Source of the DNA: Gracilibacillus caseinilyticus
GTDB lineage: Bacteria > Bacillota > Bacilli > Bacillales > Amphibacillaceae
Direction: 5' to 3'
Length of the DNA stretch: 64,000 bases
NCBI RefSeq assembly: GCF_022919115.1
Contig: NZ_CP095072.1
Location: forward strand, 4,216,001-4,280,000
Shown: piece by piece, positions 1 through 8,387 of the stretch
Position numbering within the stretch: the stretch's first letter is position 1
Layout of the letters: every line of letters begins with the position of its first letter
Notes under the pieces: generated by a model
What the model was told of the DNA's origin: nothing
Database searches by the model: none
What the model saw: only the letters and a program-made list of their open reading frames with translations
Translations under genes and position numbers: made by a program

Positions 1-1569
1 CCGCTTGAAAACATCCGGTGTGGCCGTATTTTCAAAACCGCCGATATCGTGACTCCAATAACCAAAGCCGGAAGTGGTTAACGATAAGCCTCCGCGAAGA
101 CTTTCCGCCATGGCATCATAAGTAGAATCACAATCACCACCCCAGTGAACTGGGAATTTCTGACCGCCAGCTGTTGCCGATCGGGCAAAAACAATTGCTT
201 CCTCTTCTCCTTTTTCTTGCTTTAATAAATCGAAGACGACTTCGTTGTACAGATAGGCATAATAATTGTGCATTTTGTCAGGACTTGATCCGTCATGATA
301 GACGACATCAGTTGGGATACGCTCTCCAAAATCTGTTTTGAACGAATCAACGCCCATATCCAACAGCGCTTTTAATTTATCCTGGAACCAGCGGCATGCA
401 TCTGGGTTCGTGAAATCCACTATTCCCATTCCTGCTTGCCATAGATCCCACTGCCATACGTCCCCATTAGGCTTTTTAAGCAGGTAGCCTTTTTCCATTC
501 CTTCATCAAACAGGACAGATTTTTGTGCGATATACGGATTGATCCAAACACAAATCTTTAAACCTTTGTCCTTTAAACGACGAAGCATCCCTTCGGGGTC
601 AGGGAAGTTTCGGCGATCCCAGATAAAGTTACTCCATTCGAATTCTTTCATCCAGAAGCAGTCGAAGTGGAAAACACTTAACGGAATACCTCGCTCTGCC
701 ATACCGTCTACAAAATGATTAACTGTTTCTTCATTATAATCGGTGGTAAACGATGTCGACAGCCACAATCCGAACGACCAAGCTGGTGGTAATGCGGGCT
801 TTCCTGTCAGCTCTGTATAGCGGCTGACCACCTCTTTCGGTGATGGACCATTAATAAAGTAGTAGTCTAAGTATTCACCTTCCACACTGAATTGAGTACG
901 GGAAACCATTTCAGAACCCAATTCATAACTCACTTCTTCCGGATGATTGACAAACACGCCGTAACCTTTACTGCTAAGGAAAAAAGGAATATTTTTATAC
1001 GACTGTTCCGAGCTTGTTCCACCGTCCTTGTTCCAGATGTCAACCGATTGGCCATTTTTCACAAATGGTGTAAAACGTTCCCCGAGACCGTACAGGTGCT
1101 CACCAACGCCAAGGCGTAGCTGGCCACGCATATAGGTTGTTTGATCCGGTCCATCAATCCAAGCCAGACCTTTACCGTCGACATCCGTTAAGCGTCCATT
1201 ACTATTTTCAAATGTCAGAGCAAAATTCTGCTTCGCGATCGTTAACGTTAATCCACCGCTTACAAATTGCACATAATCTTCGTGATCTGCCACATTTAAT
1301 TTGTTTGCCTGATCTACCACATCGAAGTTGGGATATTGTGCTTTGCCACCTTTAAAATGCCATGTTTCCACACGAACGACATCTTCCATTGGTGCAGATA
1401 TCTTAATGGTAAGTAATGGCCCATCCAATGTATCACCACGATGATTCAGATACTTACATGGCGCATATAAAGTCACAGAGCCGTATGCTTCTTTCACTTC
1501 ATGAATTAATTTTGGAAAATGAATTTGATATCCTTCACGTACTAACCAATTACCATCTGTAAATTTCAT
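1..1569 (-). CDS. GH31 alpha-xylosidase (YicI-like), 3' end outside window
   Basis: Hydrolyses alpha-1,6-linked xylose from the non-reducing end of xyloglucan oligosaccharides or isoprimeverose in the cytoplasm. The first 523 codons are present and the frame runs off the left edge. Starts at ATG 1569 with a GGAGG just upstream. An N-terminal beta-sandwich (about residues 1-250) is followed by the GH31 barrel. The nucleophile motif KTDFGE places the catalytic Asp near residue 413; the acid/base is expected in HWGGDCDS near residue 479, both spaced as in E. coli YicI. No signal peptide. It is the last visible gene of the operon that starts with the binding protein at 7027 and lies 24 bases after the GH42 gene. 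KTDFGE(R) favours alpha-xylosidase over alpha-glucosidase; the exact substrate is inference. Confidence 0.93.
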   Translation of the reverse strand, partial: MKFTDGNWLVREGYQIHFPKLIHEVKEAYGSVTLYAPCKYLNHRGDTLDGPLLTIKISAPMEDVVRVETWHFKGGKAQYPNFDVVDQANKLNVADHEDYVQFVSGGLTLTIAKQNFALTFENSNGRLTDVDGKGLAWIDGPDQTTYMRGQLRLGVGEHLYGLGERFTPFVKNGQSVDIWNKDGGTSSEQSYKNIPFFLSSKGYGVFVNHPEEVSYELGSEMVSRTQFSVEGEYLDYYFINGPSPKEVVSRYTELTGKPALPPAWSFGLWLSTSFTTDYNEETVNHFVDGMAERGIPLSVFHFDCFWMKEFEWSNFIWDRRNFPDPEGMLRRLKDKGLKICVWINPYIAQKSVLFDEGMEKGYLLKKPNGDVWQWDLWQAGMGIVDFTNPDACRWFQDKLKALLDMGVDSFKTDFGERIPTDVVYHDGSSPDKMHNYYAYLYNEVVFDLLKQEKGEEEAIVFARSATAGGQKFPVHWGGDCDSTYDAMAESLRGGLSLTTSGFGYWSHDIGGFENTATPDVFKR

Positions 1570-1593
1570 TCGATTACCTCCTGTAAAACATCT

Positions 1594-3621
1594 CTATTTT
1601 TTTAAAAGCAGTGTATCTTTTGCATTTATTTCAGTGACTCCTTGATAGCTTTCGCCAGTCAGGATATCCGTCCATTCATCATCACCTGTATCAAATGTAG
1701 CCGTTTCATTATTATGGTTCATCACAAATATTAGCGGTTGTTCGTTTTTCTCACGAATTGCTACTTCTACTCCTGGCGCAGATGTCATGACACCTTTGAT
1801 CCCTTTTTCAGCGGTGATGGTGTCGATAAAGTCTTGGACAAAGGATTGCTCTGGACTTGATGCAATGTAATAGGCATTTCCTGTACCATATTGATTCTTC
1901 GTTAAGACTGGCATGCCTTGATAAAAGTCAGAGCCATATGTAGCCAGCACCTCTGCCCCCTCAGCATGTATTAAATCAAACAGGATGTTACACTTGTATT
2001 CGCCAGATAAAGCACCAAACGAATCATTCATCACTATTTCATTAAAGTGTGACGGATCAAGCGCATCAATTTCCTCTGCCCAGATACCGACCAAGTCTCT
2101 AAGCTCACCAGGGTACCCTCCAAGTGTAACGAGATCGTTTTCATTTACAATACCACTAAAGAATGTTGTCACGAATGTGCCGCCATTTTTGGTAAATTGT
2201 TTAATCCGGTCAGCATGTCCTTCTTTAACCATATAGAGAACTGGTGCAATGATGATATCATATTTTTCTAAATCTTCATCTGCACCGATCATATCTACTG
2301 GAATATTACGCTGATAGAAGGCATCATAATATTTATGCACTTCCTTGACATAATCCAATGCAGCAGACGGACCACTGGAAAGGTCGATCGCCCAGCGATT
2401 CTCCCAGTCAAAGACAATTCCTACACGAGCTGGTACACGACTATCCAGCAATTGATCTTCTAGCTGGATCAATTCTTCACCTAATTGAGCTGATTCGCGG
2501 AAAACACGTGTATGTTCATGTCCAACATGTTCAATTACCGCCCCATGGAATTTTTCCGTAGCACCTCTTGAACGGCGAAGTTGGAAAAACATAATGGTAT
2601 CAGCACCGTGTGCTACAGCCTGGTAGCTCCATTGTCGCATCACATTCGGACGCTTCAAGGCATTATACGGCTGCCAATTTTGCTGGCTTGGTGTTTGTTC
2701 CATTAGCATAAAAGGCTGTCCGCTTTTGAGACCACGCATTAAGTCGTGGGTCATAGCAGTCAAACTCATTGGTGTATCAAACGATGGATAGTTGTCCCAC
2801 GAGACGACATCCAGCTCTTTTCCCCATTTAAAATAATCCAGCTCTGGGTATAGACCCATCAGGTTTGTTGTTATCGGCAGCGATGGTGTATGCTTTTTCA
2901 ATGCATCTCGTTCCAATTTATATACATCTAGTAAACTATCAGACTGGAATCTGCGATAATCTAATGAAATGCCTTGGAAATTAGTATTTTGACCACCTTG
3001 CCATTCTTCACTTAGGCCGCTCGGCGCCACAATTTCATCCCACTCGTAGAAAGTATGTCCCCAAAAACGGGTATTCCAAGCTTCATTAACCGCTTCCAAA
3101 TTTCCGTATCGCTCTTTTAGCCAGACACGAAATCCTTTTTGGCAATTATCGCAATAACAATACCCGCCATATTCATTCGAAACATGCCATATTAATACCG
3201 CTGGATGATCCTTATATCGTTCGGCTAATTTGTCAGCGATTCGCTCGGCATACTTTCTGTAGGTTGGACTGTTCGGACAGGAATTGTGTCTACCGCCAAA
3301 CTGTCGCTTTCTGCCTTCAAAATCAACTCTGCGAACATCCGGATAACGCTTTGCCATCCATGCCGGATGAGCTCCGGTGCTCGTTGCCAAGCAAACATAA
3401 ACACCATTGTCATATAAGCGATTAATTATTTTGTCTAATCCATCAAAATTATAGGTCGTCTCATCTGGTTGAATCAAAGCCCAAGAAAATACATTCACGG
3501 TTGCTACATCAATTCCAGCCAATTTAAACATTCTTATGTCTTCTTCGGCGGTGGCATCCTCCCATTGCTCTGGGTTATAATCTCCGCCATACCATATTTT
3601 CGGAAGTTTTTCATTAATCAT
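1594..3621 (-). CDS. GH42 beta-galactosidase
   Basis: Removes terminal beta-galactosyl residues from imported oligosaccharides, acting in the cytoplasm (no signal peptide). 675 residues, the normal size for GH42. I chose ATG 3621 because a GGAGGAGG lies 8 bases upstream; an upstream in-frame start at 3642 would overlap this site. The acid/base Glu is in HVSNEYG (about residue 150), the nucleophile Glu in LMEQTPS (about residue 308), and Cys residues in SCPN and CYCDNC form the structural zinc site seen in many GH42 enzymes. It is followed by a trimerisation domain and a short beta domain. Encoded between the ABC permease (stop at 3724) and the alpha-xylosidase, so it probably acts on galactosylated side chains such as those of xyloglucan; that substrate is inference. 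Confidence 0.95.
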   Translation of the reverse strand: MINEKLPKIWYGGDYNPEQWEDATAEEDIRMFKLAGIDVATVNVFSWALIQPDETTYNFDGLDKIINRLYDNGVYVCLATSTGAHPAWMAKRYPDVRRVDFEGRKRQFGGRHNSCPNSPTYRKYAERIADKLAERYKDHPAVLIWHVSNEYGGYCYCDNCQKGFRVWLKERYGNLEAVNEAWNTRFWGHTFYEWDEIVAPSGLSEEWQGGQNTNFQGISLDYRRFQSDSLLDVYKLERDALKKHTPSLPITTNLMGLYPELDYFKWGKELDVVSWDNYPSFDTPMSLTAMTHDLMRGLKSGQPFMLMEQTPSQQNWQPYNALKRPNVMRQWSYQAVAHGADTIMFFQLRRSRGATEKFHGAVIEHVGHEHTRVFRESAQLGEELIQLEDQLLDSRVPARVGIVFDWENRWAIDLSSGPSAALDYVKEVHKYYDAFYQRNIPVDMIGADEDLEKYDIIIAPVLYMVKEGHADRIKQFTKNGGTFVTTFFSGIVNENDLVTLGGYPGELRDLVGIWAEEIDALDPSHFNEIVMNDSFGALSGEYKCNILFDLIHAEGAEVLATYGSDFYQGMPVLTKNQYGTGNAYYIASSPEQSFVQDFIDTITAEKGIKGVMTSAPGVEVAIREKNEQPLIFVMNHNNETATFDTGDDEWTDILTGESYQGVTEINAKDTLLLKK

Positions 3622-3723
3622 TTTGTAGCCTCCTCCAACCATATTAAAATATTATAAAAGCAAGGATGAATAAGGATTGCGCATCTCGAATCCATCCAAT
3701 ACTTTATATACAAATACAATCCA

Positions 3724-4554
3724 CTATTGCTTCACTGCTCCCGCAACACCTTCGATAAAGTATCGCTGCATTAATATAAACACTATCAACACTGGTAATA
3801 AAGAAATCGTTGCGCCTGCAGCCATCCCTGCCCAATCAGTTGAGTGCTGGCCGACGAAGTTCTGCATTCCAACTGCTAATGTTCTTAGTTCTGGCTTGGA
3901 TATCGTTAACACGGTTGGTACTAAGAACGAACTCCAGGTCCAGATAAACTGCATGATGACAGTTGTTGCAATAATTGGTTTCGCTAATGGTAGCATAACA
4001 CTAAAAAACGTTCTGACAAAGCCACAGCCATCCATAATTGCTGCTTCTTCCATTTCTTTCGGAAGCGTTGCGAAATAGGACGTAAATAAAAGCACAAATA
4101 ATGTATGTGCCCCTGAGGACTCTGCTAAAATAATTCCAAATAATGAGTTTGTTAAGCCTAACTGATCGACTAATTCATATAAAGGAATGATTGTATAACC
4201 CTTCGGAATAAACATAATACCAACAACGATACCCAAAATAACTTTTTTACCTGGGAAGTCTACTCTTCCAAGTGCATATCCTGTTAACGCGCATAATAAA
4301 ACGACAATCGCAACAGTGGCTACCGTCATAATGACTGTATTAACAAAATACCCACTAAAATTGGCATCCACCCATGCTCTCGTATAATTATCCCAATTAA
4401 ACTCCTCTGGGATCGGATTACCCGAAACAATAAAGTCTGTATTTGATTTAAAGGAACCGAGAACCATCCAGATAAACGGAAAGATCCATATAAACCCAAT
4501 TAATATTAAAATAAAATGGATGATGTATTTTACAATTTTACTAGTAATAATCAT
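3724..4554 (-). CDS. Carbohydrate ABC transporter permease (MalG/AraQ type)
   Basis: Inner-membrane permease of an oligosaccharide importer, partner of the permease at 4576. 276 residues with six predicted membrane spans; the first is near residues 10-33 (IIHFILILIGFIWIFPFIW). The cytoplasmic EAA loop that docks the ATPase is visible as EEAAIMDGCG near residue 160. It lies 21 bases after the partner permease and 102 bases before GH42. No ATP-binding subunit is encoded in the operon, so a shared MsmX-type ATPase elsewhere in the genome is expected; that is inference from the family. Confidence 0.95.
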   Translation of the reverse strand: MIITSKIVKYIIHFILILIGFIWIFPFIWMVLGSFKSNTDFIVSGNPIPEEFNWDNYTRAWVDANFSGYFVNTVIMTVATVAIVVLLCALTGYALGRVDFPGKKVILGIVVGIMFIPKGYTIIPLYELVDQLGLTNSLFGIILAESSGAHTLFVLLFTSYFATLPKEMEEAAIMDGCGFVRTFFSVMLPLAKPIIATTVIMQFIWTWSSFLVPTVLTISKPELRTLAVGMQNFVGQHSTDWAGMAAGATISLLPVLIVFILMQRYFIEGVAGAVKQ

Positions 4555-4575
4555 ATTTTACTTCTCCTTTCCTTG

Positions 4576-5517
4576 TTAGTTTGCCTCTTTTTTCAATTTG
4601 CGTTGCGTATACATCGAGATTAGTCCGAATATTCCACTAATCAATAAGGTAAACATACCTAACATAACACCTGCAGCTGATGCATATCCCATTCTTGTCG
4701 TTGATCCAGTCAGACCACCGCCAAATGCATAGTTAAATACATAGAGATCTAATGTTTCTGTGGTATGGTATGGATTACCGTTGGTAAACGTTTTAACTAA
4801 ATCAAAGGCATTCATACCGCTAACAACGGAGAGTAGTAAAATAACAACTAGTATTGGTTTCAATAATGGTAACGTTATATGAAACAATGTTTGCCAGAAT
4901 CCCGCACCGTCTAATTGTGCCGATTCATACAGGTCAGTAGGAACTGATTGTAAACCGGACAACCAATAAATCATATTAATTCCTAGGTTTTTCCAGGTAC
5001 CTACTAAAATCAGCATTAGCATCGCTAAGGTTGAGGAATTCAACCAAGATACTGGTTTATCAGCTATACCAATTGTTTGCAAAAATTGATTAACCGAACC
5101 ATCTATCCCAAATATGTTTTTCATAATGACACCGATAATAGCAGTTGTAGCTACGACTGGAATAAAATAAATGGTTCGATAGAAAGCTTTACCTTTCATA
5201 TTATTGGCATTCAAAATTATCGCCAGAATAAGTGAAGCACCTACACCTAAAGCTGTTGTCCCTACCATATAAATAATAGTGGTTACTAACGCCCCCCAGA
5301 ACCTCGTTGTTTGAAACAATTCAACATAATTTTCAAACCCGATAAAGTTTGTTAAAGGGCTTGCGCCATCCCATGAATAAAATGAATACACATAACTCAT
5401 AATAATCGGATATAAGGATAAGACGAGAAATACAATTGCCTGCGGTAATATGAAGATATATGCCCATATTTGTCTGTTTCGTTTCGTTTTAGATAAGTTG
5501 CCTGTTTTATCAGCCAT
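4576..5517 (-). CDS. Carbohydrate ABC transporter permease (MalF/UgpA type)
   Basis: First of two permeases of the GH42/GH31 operon importer. 313 residues; a short charged N-terminus (MADKTGNLSKTKRNRQ) precedes six membrane spans, and the EAA-type loop reads YESAQLDGAG near residue 205. ATG 5517 has a GGGAGA-like site a few bases upstream. It is separated from the binding-protein gene (stop at 5597) by an intrinsic terminator hairpin, a common way to make the binding protein in excess over the permeases. Sugar specificity is not visible in the sequence. Confidence 0.95.
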   Translation of the reverse strand: MADKTGNLSKTKRNRQIWAYIFILPQAIVFLVLSLYPIIMSYVYSFYSWDGASPLTNFIGFENYVELFQTTRFWGALVTTIIYMVGTTALGVGASLILAIILNANNMKGKAFYRTIYFIPVVATTAIIGVIMKNIFGIDGSVNQFLQTIGIADKPVSWLNSSTLAMLMLILVGTWKNLGINMIYWLSGLQSVPTDLYESAQLDGAGFWQTLFHITLPLLKPILVVILLLSVVSGMNAFDLVKTFTNGNPYHTTETLDLYVFNYAFGGGLTGSTTRMGYASAAGVMLGMFTLLISGIFGLISMYTQRKLKKEAN

Positions 5518-5534
5518 TTTTATTCTCCCTTCTT

Positions 5535-5575
5535 AAAAAATAGGACGAGGTTTTCATTATGAAGCTCGTCCTATT
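5535..5575 (-). terminator. Intercistronic terminator after binding-protein gene
   Basis: On the minus strand an 11-bp perfect stem (AATAGGACGAG / CTCGTCCTATT) with a 15-nt loop runs into six U residues, starting 22 bases past the stop of the binding-protein gene. The permease genes lie beyond it, so it probably causes partial termination and lowers permease expression. Confidence 0.85.
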
Positions 5576-5596
5576 AGGTTGTTAGAATGTCACAAT

Positions 5597-7027
5597 CTAT
5601 TCGGTTGTGTATGGCTCAAACGGCACCCAATCATCAAATACAAAATCAGATTGGTTTACATTTTCATATTTTTCGAGATTTTCATCAAATACATTTTGCG
5701 CTTCTTCCTGTGCTTTTTCCAGTTCCGCACTAGGATCGCTTACTTCTCCTTGCAGATAACCTGCCAGGATCGATCCTGTACTATAGGACAAACCACCTTG
5801 ATAATCTTGAATAAACCCTATTGTATCGCTGTTTTTTTCATAAATGCTAGGTGTTGCAATACTATTTTCACCATTTATTTCGTTGATTTTGTTGTATTGT
5901 TCAAATGGAGGATCGCTTACTTCTAGATCCATTGGTGGTTCATGTGCACCAGATTCGACAATGACATCCTGATATCCATTTTCAATGAAATAGCTTAAGA
6001 AAGTCTGCACCTCTTCCCAATGCTCAGTATTATTCGATACCATTAAACCTTCTTTCGCAACCATGTCACTGTAATAGGCGCCACCATCTTTCGTCGGCAT
6101 TGGTGCGACACCCCAATTCTCGAACCCTGGTCCTTCTTCGTCATTCATGATCACTGAACCTGCCCAGTTTCCATCAAAATAGAAGGCAGATTTACCTGCT
6201 GCAAAGTTAGCAATTGCTGTCGATTCGTTATACTCCACGCTTGATGGAGAAAGCACGTTCTCGTCCATTAACGTTTTTAAATATTCTATTGTTTCCACAT
6301 TGCCATCATTCAAAAAATCAGGATTACCAGTTTTATAGTTTAGTTGACGAGCAACATCAATCGATGGATGAACATCCGGGGTTATATTGGTGGCCATCTG
6401 ATTTATCGTCATATCGGATAACCAATTTGCTTCTGCCCCCATAATCAAGCCGTAAACGCCTCCGCCTGATTGATCATAGATGTCTTTACCTACTTCGAGC
6501 ATCTCATCCCAAGTAGACGGAATTTGTTCTTCTGAAATACCATATTCTTTCAATACATCCTTGTTATAATACATCAAAATAGAACTTTTCCCAGAGTTAA
6601 GTGGAAGCTGGTAAATATCTTCACCAATCGTGGTAAAGTTCTCACTCCACACCCCTGGATAGAATTCCTCCTTCACTTCGGGTGTGACCACATCATTTAA
6701 ATTGTGTAACAAGTCTTGGTCCACTAAGTTCTGTAGTGAAGTAACATTGGCTGTAACAAAAATATCCGGTAATTCATTATTTTTGATAGCTGTCTGATAT
6801 TGTTGATTACCTGATGCACCTAACGTTTGCATATCAATTTGAATGTCAGGATGTTCTTCTTCAAATGTAGCGATAAAATCTTCAAACTGTGTCGTCAATT
6901 CGGGTAAACGATTCCAAAAAGTTAATGTCGTTTTGTCAGGATCATTGCTTTCTCCTGAACTGCATGCTGCAAGTAGACCTAATGTAACAAGTAGTAATAC
7001 CATTATTTTAGATAAAGTTTTAAACAT
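5597..7027 (-). CDS. Extracellular sugar-binding lipoprotein (ABC family 1)
   Basis: Captures oligosaccharide outside the cell for the permeases at 4576 and 3724. 476 residues from ATG 7027; the ATG at 7036 abuts the GGGAGG site with no spacing, so 7027 (9-base spacing) is the better start. The signal peptide ends in a lipobox LLAACSSG, giving a lipid-anchored Cys near residue 22. The rest is a periplasmic-binding-protein fold of the MalE/UgpB class (LTFWNRLPELTTQFEDFIATF start strand-helix is typical). First gene of the operon; the upstream region holds two candidate operators. Ligand could be a galactosylated or xylosylated oligosaccharide, judged only from the neighbouring GH42 and GH31. 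Confidence 0.94.
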   Translation of the reverse strand: MFKTLSKIMVLLLVTLGLLAACSSGESNDPDKTTLTFWNRLPELTTQFEDFIATFEEEHPDIQIDMQTLGASGNQQYQTAIKNNELPDIFVTANVTSLQNLVDQDLLHNLNDVVTPEVKEEFYPGVWSENFTTIGEDIYQLPLNSGKSSILMYYNKDVLKEYGISEEQIPSTWDEMLEVGKDIYDQSGGGVYGLIMGAEANWLSDMTINQMATNITPDVHPSIDVARQLNYKTGNPDFLNDGNVETIEYLKTLMDENVLSPSSVEYNESTAIANFAAGKSAFYFDGNWAGSVIMNDEEGPGFENWGVAPMPTKDGGAYYSDMVAKEGLMVSNNTEHWEEVQTFLSYFIENGYQDVIVESGAHEPPMDLEVSDPPFEQYNKINEINGENSIATPSIYEKNSDTIGFIQDYQGGLSYSTGSILAGYLQGEVSDPSAELEKAQEEAQNVFDENLEKYENVNQSDFVFDDWVPFEPYTTE

Positions 7028-7124
7028 GGTTTTCATCCTCCCATTTTTAGTGAAAAATATATAACCAAATCAAAAAAACAGAATATTAGCTAGCAACTTC
7101 CAATATTCAAACAAGCAGTAAAAG

Positions 7125-7136
7125 GAAACCGGTTTC
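7125..7136. promoter_or_regulatory. LacI-type palindromic operator GAAACCGGTTTC
   Basis: A perfect 12-bp palindrome, flanked by AAAG and TTTT, about 90 bp upstream of the binding-protein start and downstream of its probable promoter. A very similar site is at 42919 in front of the GH3 operon. The centre CCGG is not a good CcpA match, so a LacI-family regulator encoded outside the window is more likely; this is inference. Confidence 0.5.
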
Positions 7137-7150
7137 TTTTTACTCATTAC

Positions 7151-7173
7151 TTTGTTCGTTCGTCGAACATACT
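7151..7173. promoter_or_regulatory. Inverted-repeat operator TTTGTTC-N7-GAACATA next to the -10 box
   Basis: Read on the minus strand, a -10-like TATAAC (7174-7179) is immediately followed by AGTATGTTC, seven bases, then GAACAAAG. The same arrangement and nearly the same bases recur at 60932-60954 in front of the second YesLMN operon. A TTGAAA at a loose -35 distance lies upstream. The position just after the -10 box would suit a repressor, or a response regulator site. Confidence 0.6.
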
Positions 7174-7381
7174 GTTATACTATCATCTTATATCGTTAAT
7201 TTCAAGCGTATACATATTATTCGCTCGAAAATATGTCGAAATTGAACAAAAGTTGTCAAAAGTCCTGGTATTCCACAAAAGTTTTGGCATTTTTTCACTA
7301 ATGGAACGGAGGAATATATGTTATCCACGCCAGCATCTCTGCACCACCGGTAAAATCATTATAAATCCACACTGAAATCGC

Positions 7382-7424
7382 GAAACGTTTCCTTCTTTCG
7401 AATGGTGATTTCAGGAAACGTTTC
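7382..7424. repeat. Inverted pair of GAAACGTTTC boxes behind the ROK kinase gene
   Basis: Two copies of the self-palindrome GAAACGTTTC (7382-7392 with trailing C, 7414-7424 with leading G) form an 11-bp inverted repeat directly after the stop of the kinase gene. It may be a transcript hairpin ending that operon, though no U-run follows, or paired operators. The rest of 7037-7424 holds the promoter elements listed separately and no gene. Confidence 0.5.
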
Positions 7425-8312
7425 TTATGATTTCAAGCATTTGTACAGCGCACCCAACATTCCTGCTTCATTATGATGTTTACAGGGAACTAATGCCGCT
7501 TCAATATCCGTCCAGGAAGGGATGGTCATCAACGTTTTCTCTAGTCGTTCATACAGATCTGGACGCTCACTGATCGCACCACCGATTAAGATTTTTTCCG
7601 GATTCAAAGTTGCAGCCAGGTTGAAAATCCCAAAGCTTACATATTGAAACCATTTTTGAAGCATGGCATTCACTTTAGGATCCTGTTTTGCTGATTGAAA
7701 CACTTCATCGCCCTCTACATGCACATCATCTGATAATTGTTTGATCTGTTTGTATTGTTGAATAAATGAACTGGTCGAAGCAATTTCATGCATATTGTGA
7801 TAACCATTCTCCATGCCATTAACAATCATCAAACCAAATTCGCCTGCCTTAAAGCCATATCCATTCACAAGCCCACCATTTACAAAGATACCACCACCAA
7901 TACCTGTACCAATGGTAATACAGATAAAATGATCACTATTCACCGCATTACCTGCAATTTTTTCTGCCAATGTCGCACAGTTGGCATCATTTTCTATCAC
8001 AATTGGGATATTCACGTTTTTCGATAGTAATTCCACAATATTTGTCCCATGTAACTGCTCAAATGCACCGGCATATTGGGCAAATCCAGTAGTTGGGTTA
8101 ATAAACCCAGGAAAACTGATGCCAATTTTTGTAAGTTGATAACTTTGCGATAAAGTATGAACGGTGTTCGAGAAATCATCCACAAAAGCTGCCATATCCT
8201 GCCGATTCGTCGGATATTTATCTTGAAAAAGGAAGGTTCCTTCTCTGTCTAACACTCCATATTTGACATTCGTTCCACCTATGTCAAAACAAAGGTATAA
8301 TTCATTCCTCAC
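7425..8312 (-). CDS. ROK-family sugar kinase, BglK-like (no zinc Cys motif)
   Basis: ATP-dependent cytoplasmic sugar or glycoside kinase. 295 residues from GTG 8312 (VRNELYLCFDIGGTN); an ATG at 8360 would sit inside the terminator hairpin of the preceding gene and was not chosen. ATP phosphate motif DIGGTNVKYG near the N-terminus, second phosphate motif TIGTGIGGGI in the middle, catalytic Asp in ENDANCAT. The CxCGxxGC zinc motif that marks glucokinases, NagC and fructokinases of the ROK family is absent, as in beta-glucoside kinase BglK; the usual GEIGH is AGEFGLM here. It follows the importer genes at 12063-8388. A BglK-type role would supply phospho-beta-glucosides for the GH1 enzyme at 36339; this is inference. 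Confidence 0.85.
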   Translation of the reverse strand: MRNELYLCFDIGGTNVKYGVLDREGTFLFQDKYPTNRQDMAAFVDDFSNTVHTLSQSYQLTKIGISFPGFINPTTGFAQYAGAFEQLHGTNIVELLSKNVNIPIVIENDANCATLAEKIAGNAVNSDHFICITIGTGIGGGIFVNGGLVNGYGFKAGEFGLMIVNGMENGYHNMHEIASTSSFIQQYKQIKQLSDDVHVEGDEVFQSAKQDPKVNAMLQKWFQYVSFGIFNLAATLNPEKILIGGAISERPDLYERLEKTLMTIPSWTDIEAALVPCKHHNEAGMLGALYKCLKS

Positions 8313-8345
8313 GTAATCACTTCCCACTGCCTTTATATCATAGAG

Positions 8346-8378
8346 GAAGCCTGAAACCACATTGTGGTACCAGGCTTC
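8346..8378 (-). terminator. Hairpin after binding-protein gene
   Basis: Stem GAAGCCTG / CAGGCTTC extended internally by ACCACA / TGTGGT, 9 bases past the stop of the binding-protein gene. No U-run follows, so it is more likely an mRNA 3' stabiliser or weak attenuator between the binding protein and the kinase gene. Confidence 0.55.
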
Positions 8379-8387
8379 GATACACTG

